Below, piece after piece: positions 8,701 to 16,292 of a stretch of DNA of 64,000 bases; the first letter of the stretch is position 1, and every line of letters starts with the position of its first letter. The position numbers and the translations under genes are program-made. This stretch comes from Burkholderia sp. D-99 (GTDB lineage: Bacteria; Pseudomonadota; Gammaproteobacteria; Burkholderiales; Burkholderiaceae), in the NCBI RefSeq assembly GCF_011605345.1, contig NZ_JAAOXM010000012.1, positions 62,001 to 126,000 of the forward strand, written 5' to 3'. The notes under the pieces were generated by a model. It ran no database searches. It was not told where the DNA came from and saw only the letters and a program-made list of their open reading frames with translations.

Positions 8701-9075
8701 CTTATTACCCTCCTGTTTTATATTGACGACCCCGGAAACAACGCCGGAATTATATGTTTGAATTTCGACGGGCTCCATCAATTTTTCACATGCCGGGTGG
8801 TGCGCGCACCCGGCCGCATCGCCCGCCCGTACGGCACGGGAATGGCTGCAGCAGCGTAACGCGGGCCGCAGGCTTGCATGCCGCGTCATTTAAATAATCT
8901 TGAAGACCTGACAGAATCTACAGCCTGAGATAATCCAGCACTTGATTACACCCGAATGAAATCGGGTGCGATCGATAATCGGCGCACGTGTGCCGCACTC
9001 GATTAACCGGCCGTCATTACGCAGGCGTGCAAAGCGCGCTACCCTTCGCCATTCCCGAATCCGGTGAACCGCACC
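8701..9075. other. Divergent intergenic region, locally AT-rich
   Basis: Region between the DUF805 gene (minus) and a small lipoprotein gene (plus). It holds TATAAT on the minus strand at 8749-8754, an AT-rich stretch at about 8885-8945, and an inverted repeat CACCCGA-6 nt-TCGGGTG at 8949-8968 that could be an operator or a small hairpin. No gene seen. Confidence 0.5.
8749..8754 (-). promoter_or_regulatory. Candidate -10 box of the DUF805 gene
   Basis: Exact TATAAT on the minus strand, about 50 nt before the start codon. A -35 element at ideal spacing is not evident. Confidence 0.4.
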
Positions 9076-9480
9076 ATGCTCCGTCATCCGTTCGTTCCGT
9101 CACTGTCGCTCGCCTGCGCACTCGCAGCCGGCTGCGCGGGCACGCCGGCCCTGCCGCCCGGCGCGCAAGCGCCTGACGCGGCGCACCCCGGCACGATCGC
9201 GCTGCACCACGTGTGGAACGGGTCGACGCAAACCCTGCGCGCGCAGGATCTCCCCGCGCGCTTCATTTTCCGCTGCGTCGACGCGCGCGGCGAACCGTCG
9301 GAACGCGCCCGCGCGGCCTGGTGCGTGCCGGTCGTCGAGATCGAATCGGTGTCGGCCGATGCCGCCGGGCACCTGGTCGCGCCGGCCGACGCCGTCCGGA
9401 TCGAAAGCACCACGTACGGGCCCGGCCACCTCTTCCTCGACCATACGCGCCTGATGCGCGACGGCCATCCGCCGTTCTAG
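9076..9480 (+). CDS. Small hypothetical lipoprotein
   Basis: Predicted secreted lipoprotein of 134 aa, not recognised as a named family. The signal peptide runs MLRHPFVPSLSLACALAAGC with lipobox LAAGC, so the mature protein would begin at Cys20. The rest is soluble, with two further cysteines (FRCVD and AWCVP) that could form a disulfide. The ATG at 9076 gives the shortest sensible signal peptide; a GTG at 9064 is in frame, and neither has a clear ribosome-binding site. It is convergent with the VOC gene. Confidence 0.65.
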   Translation: MLRHPFVPSLSLACALAAGCAGTPALPPGAQAPDAAHPGTIALHHVWNGSTQTLRAQDLPARFIFRCVDARGEPSERARAAWCVPVVEIESVSADAAGHLVAPADAVRIESTTYGPGHLFLDHTRLMRDGHPPF

Positions 9481-9518
9481 CGCCCGTACGCGCCGATCAC
9501 GGGCCTTCACGCCCCCCT

Positions 9519-9558
9519 GCCGGCCCGTAGCCTTGTTCGCTGCCAATAACGGGCCGGC
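9519..9558. terminator. Inverted repeat between convergent genes
   Basis: Perfect 10-bp arms GCCGGCCCGT and ACGGGCCGGC separated by 20 nt, between the lipoprotein gene (plus) and the VOC gene (minus). Position suggests a shared terminator, but there is no T-tract. Confidence 0.45.
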
Positions 9559-9566
9559 GAACGTGC

Positions 9567-10064
9567 CTAGCCCGCCGCCGCCCGCTGCAGCGCGGCGAGA
9601 TCGAGCTTCTTCATCGTCATCACCTGCGCCATCACGCGCTCGGCGCGCGCCGGATCGCCCGTCATCAGCGTGGACATCTGCACGGGCACGACCTGCCACG
9701 ACACGCCGAAGCGGTCGCGCAACCAGCCGCATTGCTGCGCGCGTTCGTCGCCGCCTTCGGACAGGCGCGACCAGTAGCGGTCGATTTCGTCCTGGTCCCG
9801 GCAGTTGACGACGAACGACACGGCCGGCGTGATCTGGAACACGGGGCCGCCGTTCAGCGCCAGAAACGCCTGCCCGTCGAGTTCGAACGCGACCGTCATC
9901 ACCGCGCCCTCCGCGCTGCCGGATGCGTGTGCGCCGGCCTTGCCGTAGCGCGCGACGTGCACGATGCGGGCATCGTCGAACACCGACACGTAGAAGTTGG
10001 CGGCCGCCTCGGCGTCGCGGTCGAACCACAGGAAAGGCGTGATGCGTTGGATGCGCGGATTCAT
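9567..10064 (-). CDS. VOC-fold (PhnB/glyoxalase-like) protein
   Basis: Protein of 165 aa of the vicinal-oxygen-chelate superfamily, PhnB / 3-demethylubiquinone methyltransferase-like branch. Seen: MNPRIQRITPFLWFDRDAEA at the start, FYVSVFDDARI (first half of the fold), FELDGQAFLALNGG, and a second half with DEIDRYWSRLSEGG and GWLRDRFGVSWQVVP. The ATG at 10064 follows GAGGAGG by about 7 nt. Members often lack a proven substrate; despite the family name there is no SAM-binding domain. Role unknown. Confidence 0.85.
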   Translation of the reverse strand: MNPRIQRITPFLWFDRDAEAAANFYVSVFDDARIVHVARYGKAGAHASGSAEGAVMTVAFELDGQAFLALNGGPVFQITPAVSFVVNCRDQDEIDRYWSRLSEGGDERAQQCGWLRDRFGVSWQVVPVQMSTLMTGDPARAERVMAQVMTMKKLDLAALQRAAAG

Positions 10065-10177
10065 GGCGCTGCCTCCTCGATGTCGTGCCGGCACGGGTAC
10101 CGGTATTACATCGTAGGCGCTGTGCCCGCGCGCGGCGGCGCTCCGGTCCGCCCGGTCGTGCCACACGCGGCCGTCCA

Positions 10178-10205
10178 ATAAAAAAGGGGGCGATCTCTCG
10201 CCCCC
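10178..10205 (-). terminator. Rho-independent terminator of the DUF2844-DUF3443 unit
   Basis: On the minus strand, an 8-bp stem (GGGGGCGA with TCGCCCCC, 4-nt loop) is followed by six T. It lies about 30 bp after the DUF3443 stop. Confidence 0.9.
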
Positions 10206-10233
10206 TCTCGGTTCAGCGTACGGCCGTGCAGCG

Positions 10234-11475
10234 TCAGAACGCGACGAACGGCGCTGCGCCGCCGCTCGCAGTCTTGTCCATCCCGAAGTAGATCGTCCGG
10301 CCGTAGAACTGCGGCATGCCGAGGTCGAGCCATGCGGACGAGCCGAACGGGCCCGCGATGTCGTTGAACGCGAACGTCGACGAGTTCGAGAACAGCGAAT
10401 CGGCGTTCATGAACGTGATCGGCACGGTGCCGGACGCACCGTTCTGGCCGGTCAGTGTCGCCGTGTAATTGACCGTGGCCGGCGGGCAGTAGAACTGCGT
10501 GTTCCGCGTGCACTGCGTTCCGTTCTTCGACGAATCGTTGAAGAAATACGCGTTCGAACCCGTATCGAAGAACGCGGTCACGTTGCTCCCGAGGAACGTC
10601 GCGTTGACGTCGCCCGTCGTGGTCGACGTCATCACGGTCTTCCCGGTCAGGTCGGGCAGGCCGAACGTCAGCGTCCCGGTTGCGCTCGCCTGCCCGTTGC
10701 TCGAGATGCTCTGCATCGTCACGCTCACGCCGCTGCTGTCGGCGAAATGATGAACCGGGTTGGCCACCTGCTGCGCCACCGGCACGAGCGCGACCGTGCA
10801 GTTCGCGTTGTTGCCGTTCGGGCACGCGTAGTAGTTGTTGCTCGTCGAGGTCGACGTCGCGCAGGTCGTGCCGCAGTCGACCGGCGCCGGCCCGATGCCG
10901 AGAATCCCGTTCGCGCCGAGCGCGCTCGCCGAGTTGGCCGATGCACCGCCGTTCGTGCACGAACTCGGCACGTTCGTCGTGCCGAGGTCGCCGATGATCT
11001 GCACGGGCAGCGAACTCGCCTGCTCGGAGCCGATCGACAGGTCGACCGTGCGCACCGAGCCCCACGTGTAGCTCGATACGAACTTGCCGCACTCGGCGAC
11101 GGGCGCGCCGCCGCTCGTCACCTGCGGCAGGCTGCCGAGCACGCCCGACACGGCGCTGCCGACGAGCCGCAGCCCGTAGGACGCGGTATCGACGAGCACG
11201 TTGTTGACCACCTGGCAGTTCGACGTGCCCGGCGCGCAGACCTGCACGCTGACGGTCGGGATGTTGATCACGTTCGCGACGCCGGTGCCGACCGTGATGG
11301 TGGCCGTGTTCCCGCTGTTACCGCCACCGCCGCCCGATCCACCCGAACCATTGCCGTTACCGGCGTTGTTGCCGCCGCCGCCGTCGCCGCCGCCGCATGC
11401 CGTCACGAGCACGGCCGTCGCGGCCGCGAGGCCCAGCACGCCGAGCCAGCGCTTGAATGTACGATGAATGCTCAA
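10234..11475 (-). CDS. DUF3443 family lipoprotein, aspartyl-protease-like motifs
   Basis: Predicted cell-envelope lipoprotein of 413 aa. The signal peptide ends in the lipobox VTAC (Cys27), followed by a Gly/Asn-rich spacer to about residue 55. Two motifs stand out: LVDTASYGLRL in the first half and FFDTGSNAYFF in the second, plus a C-terminal LDLGMPQFYGRTIYFGMD. This two-lobed pattern recalls pepsin-like aspartic proteases, though the first motif has DTAS, not DTGS. There are ten cysteines after the lipobox, so disulfides are likely. A TTG start at 11475 follows GGGAGAG by 5 nt. It lies 16 bp after the DUF2844 gene. Activity is inference only. Confidence 0.87.
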   Translation of the reverse strand: MSIHRTFKRWLGVLGLAAATAVLVTACGGGDGGGGNNAGNGNGSGGSGGGGGNSGNTATITVGTGVANVINIPTVSVQVCAPGTSNCQVVNNVLVDTASYGLRLVGSAVSGVLGSLPQVTSGGAPVAECGKFVSSYTWGSVRTVDLSIGSEQASSLPVQIIGDLGTTNVPSSCTNGGASANSASALGANGILGIGPAPVDCGTTCATSTSTSNNYYACPNGNNANCTVALVPVAQQVANPVHHFADSSGVSVTMQSISSNGQASATGTLTFGLPDLTGKTVMTSTTTGDVNATFLGSNVTAFFDTGSNAYFFNDSSKNGTQCTRNTQFYCPPATVNYTATLTGQNGASGTVPITFMNADSLFSNSSTFAFNDIAGPFGSSAWLDLGMPQFYGRTIYFGMDKTASGGAAPFVAF

Positions 11476-11491
11476 GATCGCTCTCCCGCTG

Positions 11492-11995
11492 TCACTGGAT
11501 GTCGTTGCCGGTCAGGCCGGCGGGCAGTGCGCTCGGCAGCCACGCCTGGCCCGAGAAGGCGCCCATGTGGCCGCCCGTCCGGATCACGAGGGCGCTCGTG
11601 TCGACGGATACCGGCGCGCGCCAGCCGCGCGCCTGGTGGGCCGCCTGAACGCCTGCGGTGTACTGCGGGAAATAGCTGCCGAGCAGCGACGCGAGATCCG
11701 GCATCGTCGGCCCGCGCCATGCGAGGCCGAACACGCTGCCTGCAGCCGACGTGTATTCGTGGATGACGGTGCCCGATCCGAGCGTGATTTCGCGGACGGT
11801 ATAGGCGGCGGTACTCGCCTGCACGCCGTCGGCCGAACGCATCGCGCGCTGCAATGCGCGCACGGTTGCGGCCTGATCGTCCGCCGGCGGCGACATCGGC
11901 GCACCGCCCAGTTCGGCGTGCGCGTGGACGGCCCACAGCACACCCGTTGCAGCCGTCGCGTGCGCGACGGCCCAGCCCAAGCGTTTCAGCTTCAC
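11492..11995 (-). CDS. DUF2844 family exported protein
   Basis: Predicted periplasmic protein of 167 aa with a cleavable signal peptide (about residues 1-27, ending in AHAEL). The body has AYTVREITLGSGTVIHEY, VFGLAWRGPTMPDL and a late FSGQAWLP, as in DUF2844 proteins, which usually neighbour DUF3443 as here. The GTG start at 11995 is chosen for GGGAGG 4 nt upstream. It is first of a two-gene unit ending in a strong terminator. Function unknown; co-occurrence suggests a shared envelope role, possibly substrate or partner of the DUF3443 lipoprotein. Confidence 0.85.
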   Translation of the reverse strand: MKLKRLGWAVAHATAATGVLWAVHAHAELGGAPMSPPADDQAATVRALQRAMRSADGVQASTAAYTVREITLGSGTVIHEYTSAAGSVFGLAWRGPTMPDLASLLGSYFPQYTAGVQAAHQARGWRAPVSVDTSALVIRTGGHMGAFSGQAWLPSALPAGLTGNDIQ

Positions 11996-12200
11996 ATTCC
12001 CTCCCACGGGACTGGCTTCGTGGCAGGGTGTGCGGCCATCGTGCCCGCGCCGCCTGCCAACATATGAGTCGTATGAATGGCGCTTCGTTGCTGCTGACGC
12101 GTAGTATGCCTGCTGCCTGTGTCGACGTGTCAATTCGCCGCAGCCCGACCCGGCCGCGCGTAGGCGGCGGGCACGGGTAAACGTTGTGGAAACGGCGCGA

Positions 12201-12248
12201 CGCATGCACCGCGCAGCCCCGCGAAACGGGGGCGCGCCGATGCATGCG
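12201..12248 (-). terminator. Possible hairpin at the end of the che operon
   Basis: Arms CGCATGCA and TGCATGCG with GC-rich inner pairing, immediately past the cheZ stop. It lacks a T-tract, so it may be an mRNA-stabilising stem or a weak terminator. Confidence 0.4.
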
Positions 12249-12254
12249 GCAGGG

Positions 12255-12986
12255 TCAGAAGCCCAGGCTGGCGAGCAGGTCGTCGACCTGCCCCTGATCC
12301 TGGACCACGTCGGATTTGCCTTCCGGCGCGATCTGCGGGCCGTTCAGCAGCGACACGGGGCTGCCGGTCGAGCTCATCTGCTCGGCGGCGAGCGCGGCCG
12401 CGGTGGCCGCGAACTGCTCGCGCCGCTCGGGCGCGATGTTCTCGACGAGCACCGTGAGGAGCTGCTGCTCGATCAGGTAGACCATGTCCATGATCTTCTT
12501 GATCACCTGCCCGGTCAGGTCCTGGAAATCCTGCGCGAGCATGATCTCGAGCAGTTGTGCGCTGGTCGCCGACGTCGATTCGGGCAGCGTGCGCAGGAAC
12601 GTGCGCGTGTCGTCCATCAGCTCGCGCACTTCCGTGTGCTCGATCGGCGCCGCATACCATTTTGCCCAGCGCGCATCGAGCGCCTCGGCCTCGTTCTGCA
12701 TGCGCTCCTGCATCGGCTTCGCGAGCTCGATCGCGTTCAGCACGCGCACGGCGGCCTGCTCGGTCATCGTCGCGACGTAGCGCAGCCGGTCGCGCGCATC
12801 GGGCACGGCTTCGGCCGCCTGCTCGACATGCTTGTCGAGCCCGAGCTCGCGCATCGAATCGCGCAGCGTGCGCGTGACATGGCCGATGCGCGCGAGGATG
12901 CGGTCGCTCGCGAAATCAGCGCCTTCTGGATGGCTGTCGGCGCTGAACCCCGCGCCGGCGAGCGCCGCATGGATCGGCTCGTTCAC
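12255..12986 (-). CDS. cheZ: CheY-P phosphatase CheZ
   Basis: Cytosolic phosphatase that removes phosphate from CheY-P, 243 aa. A long helical region carries the active-site motif QDFQDLTGQVIKK, with the Asp and Gln of E. coli CheZ conserved. The C-terminus QVDDLLASLGF is the CheY-binding peptide, joined by a flexible stretch. The start follows the cheY stop by one base, so translation is probably coupled. Last gene of the motA-to-cheZ run. Confidence 0.95.
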   Translation of the reverse strand: MNEPIHAALAGAGFSADSHPEGADFASDRILARIGHVTRTLRDSMRELGLDKHVEQAAEAVPDARDRLRYVATMTEQAAVRVLNAIELAKPMQERMQNEAEALDARWAKWYAAPIEHTEVRELMDDTRTFLRTLPESTSATSAQLLEIMLAQDFQDLTGQVIKKIMDMVYLIEQQLLTVLVENIAPERREQFAATAAALAAEQMSSTGSPVSLLNGPQIAPEGKSDVVQDQGQVDDLLASLGF

Positions 12987-12987
12987 G

Positions 12988-13383
12988 TCAGCTCCCGGCC
13001 TTCGCCATCTTGTCGATGATCTTGTTCAGCTTCTCGTCGAGCGTCGCCGCCGTGAACGGTTTCACGACATAGCCGCTCGCACCGGCCTGCGCCGCCGCGA
13101 TGATGTTCTCCTTCTTCGACTCGGCCGTGACCATCAGCACCGGCAGGTGCGTGAGCGTCGCATCCGCGCGGATTTCCTTCAGCATCGCGAGGCCGTCGAG
13201 GTTCGGCATGTTCCAGTCCGAGATCACGAAGTCGTAGCCGCCGCCGCGCAGACGTGCGAGGCCGGCCAGGCCGTCCTCGGCCTCGTCGACGTTCGAGTAG
13301 CCCAGTTCCTTGAGCAGGTTGCGGACGATCCGGCGCATCGTCGGGAAATCGTCCACCACCAGGATTTTCATGCTCTTGTCCAT
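12988..13383 (-). CDS. cheY: Chemotaxis response regulator CheY
   Basis: Single receiver domain of 131 aa that, when phosphorylated, binds the flagellar switch. Acidic pair D11-D12, phospho-acceptor D56 in ISDWNMP, Thr in VTAESK and Lys in VVKPFT are all present. The ATG at 13383 (MDKSMKILVV) follows AAGGA by 6 nt. The E. coli-like ISDWNMPNLDG sequence and the position beside cheZ make this the likely motor-binding CheY, as opposed to the second receiver at 21148-21525. Confidence 0.95.
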   Translation of the reverse strand: MDKSMKILVVDDFPTMRRIVRNLLKELGYSNVDEAEDGLAGLARLRGGGYDFVISDWNMPNLDGLAMLKEIRADATLTHLPVLMVTAESKKENIIAAAQAGASGYVVKPFTAATLDEKLNKIIDKMAKAGS

Positions 13384-13450
13384 CGTCGTTCCTTTCCAGA
13401 TTCGTTTCCGTCGGGACGCGTATCGTGGCACGCGCCCCGTGACATTCCAT

Positions 13451-14542
13451 TCAAACGCGCTGCACGCGGTCGCCCATCGTCGCCAGGCGCGCCATCACGC
13501 GGCGGCTCATCTCGGCGAGCGGCACGATCTCGTCCGCGCCGCCGAGCGCGATCGCCTCGCGCGGCATCCCGAACACGATGCAGCTTGCTTCATCCTGCGC
13601 GAACGTGTGGGCGCCCGCGCGTTTCATTTCCAGCAGGCCGGCCGCGCCGTCGCGGCCCATCCCGGTCAGGATCACCCCGATCGCGTTCTTGCCCGCGTGC
13701 GTCGCCGCCGAGCGGAACAGCACGTCGACCGACGGACGGTGCCGGTTGACCGGCGGCTCGTCCGACAGTTGCGCAATATAGTTCGCTCCGCTTCTCGCAA
13801 GCAACAGGTGCGCATGGCCCGGCGCGATATAGGCGTGGCCCGGCAGCACGCGCTCGCCGTGCTCGGCTTCCTTCACCGCGATCCGGCACAGGCCGTTCAG
13901 CCGTTGCGCGAACGATTTCGTGAAGCCCGGCGGCATGTGCTGCGCGATCAGCACGGCCGGCGCATCCGGCGGCAGCGGCGTCAGCACTTCGCGGATCGCC
14001 TCGGTGCCGCCCGTCGATGCGCCGATGATGATCAGCTTCTCGGTACTGACGAGCGGGTTGTTGAGCATCGGCGCGGCCGGCTGGCTGTCCGCCGCGCGTG
14101 CGACGGCCTGCGGCTGCGGCGCCTGGCGCACGCGTGCACGCGACGCCGCGCGGATCTTGTCGGCGAGCTTTTCCGCGTAGTCGAGCATCCCGTCGCGAAT
14201 CCCGACGCGCGGCTTGGTGACGAAGTCGACCGCACCGAGTTCGAGCGCGCGCAGCGTGATTTCCGAGCCGCGCTCGGTCAGCGACGACACCATCACGACC
14301 GGCATCGGTCGCAGGCGCATCAGCTTCTCGAGGAAGTCGAGCCCGTCCATACGCGGCATTTCGACGTCGAGCGTGAGCACGTCGGGGTTGTGCTGCTTGA
14401 TGAGCTCGCGCGCGACGAGCGGATCGGGCGCGGTCGCGCACACCGTCATGTCGGGCTGGCTGTTGATGATCTCGGTCATCAGGCTGCGGATCAGCGCCGA
14501 ATCGTCGACGCACAATACTTTGATCTTCTGCACTGCGGTCAT
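13451..14542 (-). CDS. cheB: Protein-glutamate methylesterase/deamidase CheB
   Basis: Adaptation enzyme of 363 aa that demethylates and deamidates receptors. Receiver domain (1-125) with D13-D14 and phospho-site D59 in LTLDVEMP; linker with QPQAVARAADSQP; methylesterase domain (about 170-363) with the catalytic Ser in IIGASTGGTEA, His in IAQHMPPGFT and Asp in GMGRDGAAGL. The ATG at 14542 overlaps the cheD stop by 4 nt. AGGAGG sits very close to it, and a GTG three codons later is better spaced, so the exact start is slightly uncertain. Confidence 0.96.
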   Translation of the reverse strand: MTAVQKIKVLCVDDSALIRSLMTEIINSQPDMTVCATAPDPLVARELIKQHNPDVLTLDVEMPRMDGLDFLEKLMRLRPMPVVMVSSLTERGSEITLRALELGAVDFVTKPRVGIRDGMLDYAEKLADKIRAASRARVRQAPQPQAVARAADSQPAAPMLNNPLVSTEKLIIIGASTGGTEAIREVLTPLPPDAPAVLIAQHMPPGFTKSFAQRLNGLCRIAVKEAEHGERVLPGHAYIAPGHAHLLLARSGANYIAQLSDEPPVNRHRPSVDVLFRSAATHAGKNAIGVILTGMGRDGAAGLLEMKRAGAHTFAQDEASCIVFGMPREAIALGGADEIVPLAEMSRRVMARLATMGDRVQRV

Positions 14543-15300
14543 GCCTCCTGCTTTCTTGATAGGTTCGCCGCATACGGGCTGCCGGCCTGCGGGTTCGCTG
14601 CCCGTACGCCACCGGCGCCGCCCGGCGTCGCGCCGCGCGCGCCGAACAGCTCGATGCGCGGGCGTGCCGGCTGCGGCGCGGCCGGCCGTTTCGCCGCGAA
14701 CAGCTCGACGTGCGGGCGCGGACGAGCTGCGCGCAGGCGGTCGGCCTCGCGCGCGAGCGCGGCTTCGCGCTCGGTCACGCCCGGCACCTGCAGCCGCAGC
14801 TTCTTCACCATCGCGCGGCCCGTGCGCGGCATGAACGCGACCTTGCGCGGATGAACGTCCTGCAAGTCTTCCGCGGTAATGCGAATGCGTTCGAGCGCCA
14901 GATAGCGGCGCACGAAATCGGCGTTGCGATCGCCGATGTTGATCGTCGTCATCCCGGCCAGCACGGCCGCGCCGCCGAACACCTTCGCCTCGAAGCGCTC
15001 GCGGCGCCCGCCGGCCTTGATCAGCTCGTTGATCAGCACTTCCATCGCGTACGCGCCGTAGCGCATCGAGTCGGACGCGGCTGCGCCCGCATCGGCGCCG
15101 TCGTCGGGCAGCATGAAGTGGTTCATCCCGCCAATGCCCGCGTACGGATCGTGAATGCACGCGGCGACGCACGAGCCGAGCACGGTCATCAGCACCATGT
15201 CCTCGGACGTCGTGTAGAACTCGTTCGGCAGCAGCTTCACGCCGGGAAGGCCGAAGTGGTTGTCGAAGTAGCGATTGGTCGCGATCGGCAGTGCGCTCAT
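14539..15300 (-). CDS. cheD: Chemoreceptor glutamine deamidase CheD with long C-terminal tail
   Basis: Deamidates receptor glutamines, 253 aa. Catalytic Cys in VLGSCVAACIHD and His in GGMNHFMLP are seen. The catalytic fold fills about residues 1-170. The remaining Ala/Arg/Pro-rich tail holds two similar segments, RPRPHVELFAAKR and ARPRIELFGARG, which is unusual for CheD (often about 160-200 aa). The ATG at 15300 overlaps the cheR stop by 4 nt, and its own stop overlaps cheB by 4 nt. Confidence 0.94.
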   Translation of the reverse strand: MSALPIATNRYFDNHFGLPGVKLLPNEFYTTSEDMVLMTVLGSCVAACIHDPYAGIGGMNHFMLPDDGADAGAAASDSMRYGAYAMEVLINELIKAGGRRERFEAKVFGGAAVLAGMTTINIGDRNADFVRRYLALERIRITAEDLQDVHPRKVAFMPRTGRAMVKKLRLQVPGVTEREAALAREADRLRAARPRPHVELFAAKRPAAPQPARPRIELFGARGATPGGAGGVRAANPQAGSPYAANLSRKQEA

Positions 15301-16289
15301 CCGCGCTCTCCAATGGCGGGCGCAGCGCCCGCAGCCCGCGCACGCACCGGCGACGGCATCGCGGCCGCCGCAGGCGCCTGCGCGCCACGCGGCCGCGTGC
15401 CCTGTGCGGCGTCGCGGGTCAGTTCGTACACCGTCTGCCCGCGCAGCCGGAACGCCTGCGTGACGTACGTGAAGTTCTCCGAATGGCCGGCGAACAGCAG
15501 CCCGCCCGGCTTCACGAGCGGCTCGAAGCGCGACAGCACCTGCCCCTGCGTCGGCTTGTCGAAATAGATCATCACGTTGCGGCAGAAGATCGCGTCGAAC
15601 GGCTTCGCGATCCCGTAATCCGCATCGGTCAGGTTCAGCTGCTCGAAGCGGATCATCGCGCGCAGCTCGGGGCGCACCTTCACGCGGCCGGCCTGCGCAC
15701 CCGTGCCCTTCAGGAAGAAGCGCTTCAGCCGCTCCGGTGCCAGGTGCTTGACCTGGTCATACGTGTAGATGCCGGCCTCCGCCTTCGCGAGCACCTGCGT
15801 GTCGAGGTCGGTCGCGAGGATCGACGCGCCGCGCGCGGCCGATTCGCCGAGCGCCTCGATCAGCGTGATCGCGATCGAGTAAGGCTCCTCGCCGGTCGAC
15901 GCCGCCGAACACCAGACCGATACCGGCGCCGGGCGCCCCTTCACGAAATCCGACAGGATCGGGAAATGGTGCGACTCGCGGAAGAACGCGGTCAGGTTCG
16001 TCGTCAGCGCATTGGTGAACGCTTCCCACTCGAGCGGATCGTCTTCCTGCTCGAGCAGGTCGAGGTAGTCGCGAAACGTGTCGAGGCCACGCGCCCGCAA
16101 GCGGCGCGCGAGACGGCTGTACGCCATGTCGCGCTTGTGCTCGGACAGCGAGATCCCCGCGCGTTGATGGATCAGCGCGCGAATGCGTGCGAAATCCGCG
16201 CCCGTGAACGCGAAGTCGCGCCCCGGCTCGCCCGCGCGAGGCGAGGCATCCGGTGCATCGGGTCGAAACGGCGCGCGCGCGTGCGGCAT
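15297..16289 (-). CDS. cheR: Chemotaxis protein methyltransferase CheR
   Basis: SAM-dependent methyltransferase acting on receptor glutamates, 330 aa. N-terminal helical domain with GISLSEHKRDMAYSRLARRL; SAM-binding domain with VWCSAASTGEEPYSIAI; FCRNVMIYFD and GGLLFAGHSE near the C-terminus. It starts 3 bp after the receptor gene, whose product ends in the tether peptide DWETF recognised by CheR. About 25 Pro/Arg-rich residues precede the conserved core, so a slightly later start is possible. Confidence 0.95.
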   Translation of the reverse strand: MPHARAPFRPDAPDASPRAGEPGRDFAFTGADFARIRALIHQRAGISLSEHKRDMAYSRLARRLRARGLDTFRDYLDLLEQEDDPLEWEAFTNALTTNLTAFFRESHHFPILSDFVKGRPAPVSVWCSAASTGEEPYSIAITLIEALGESAARGASILATDLDTQVLAKAEAGIYTYDQVKHLAPERLKRFFLKGTGAQAGRVKVRPELRAMIRFEQLNLTDADYGIAKPFDAIFCRNVMIYFDKPTQGQVLSRFEPLVKPGGLLFAGHSENFTYVTQAFRLRGQTVYELTRDAAQGTRPRGAQAPAAAAMPSPVRARAAGAAPAIGERG

Positions 16290-16292
16290 GGT

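Noticed and set aside
9064..9076. GTG start four codons before the chosen lipoprotein start
   Set aside because: Possible but adds nothing to the signal peptide and lacks a ribosome-binding site.
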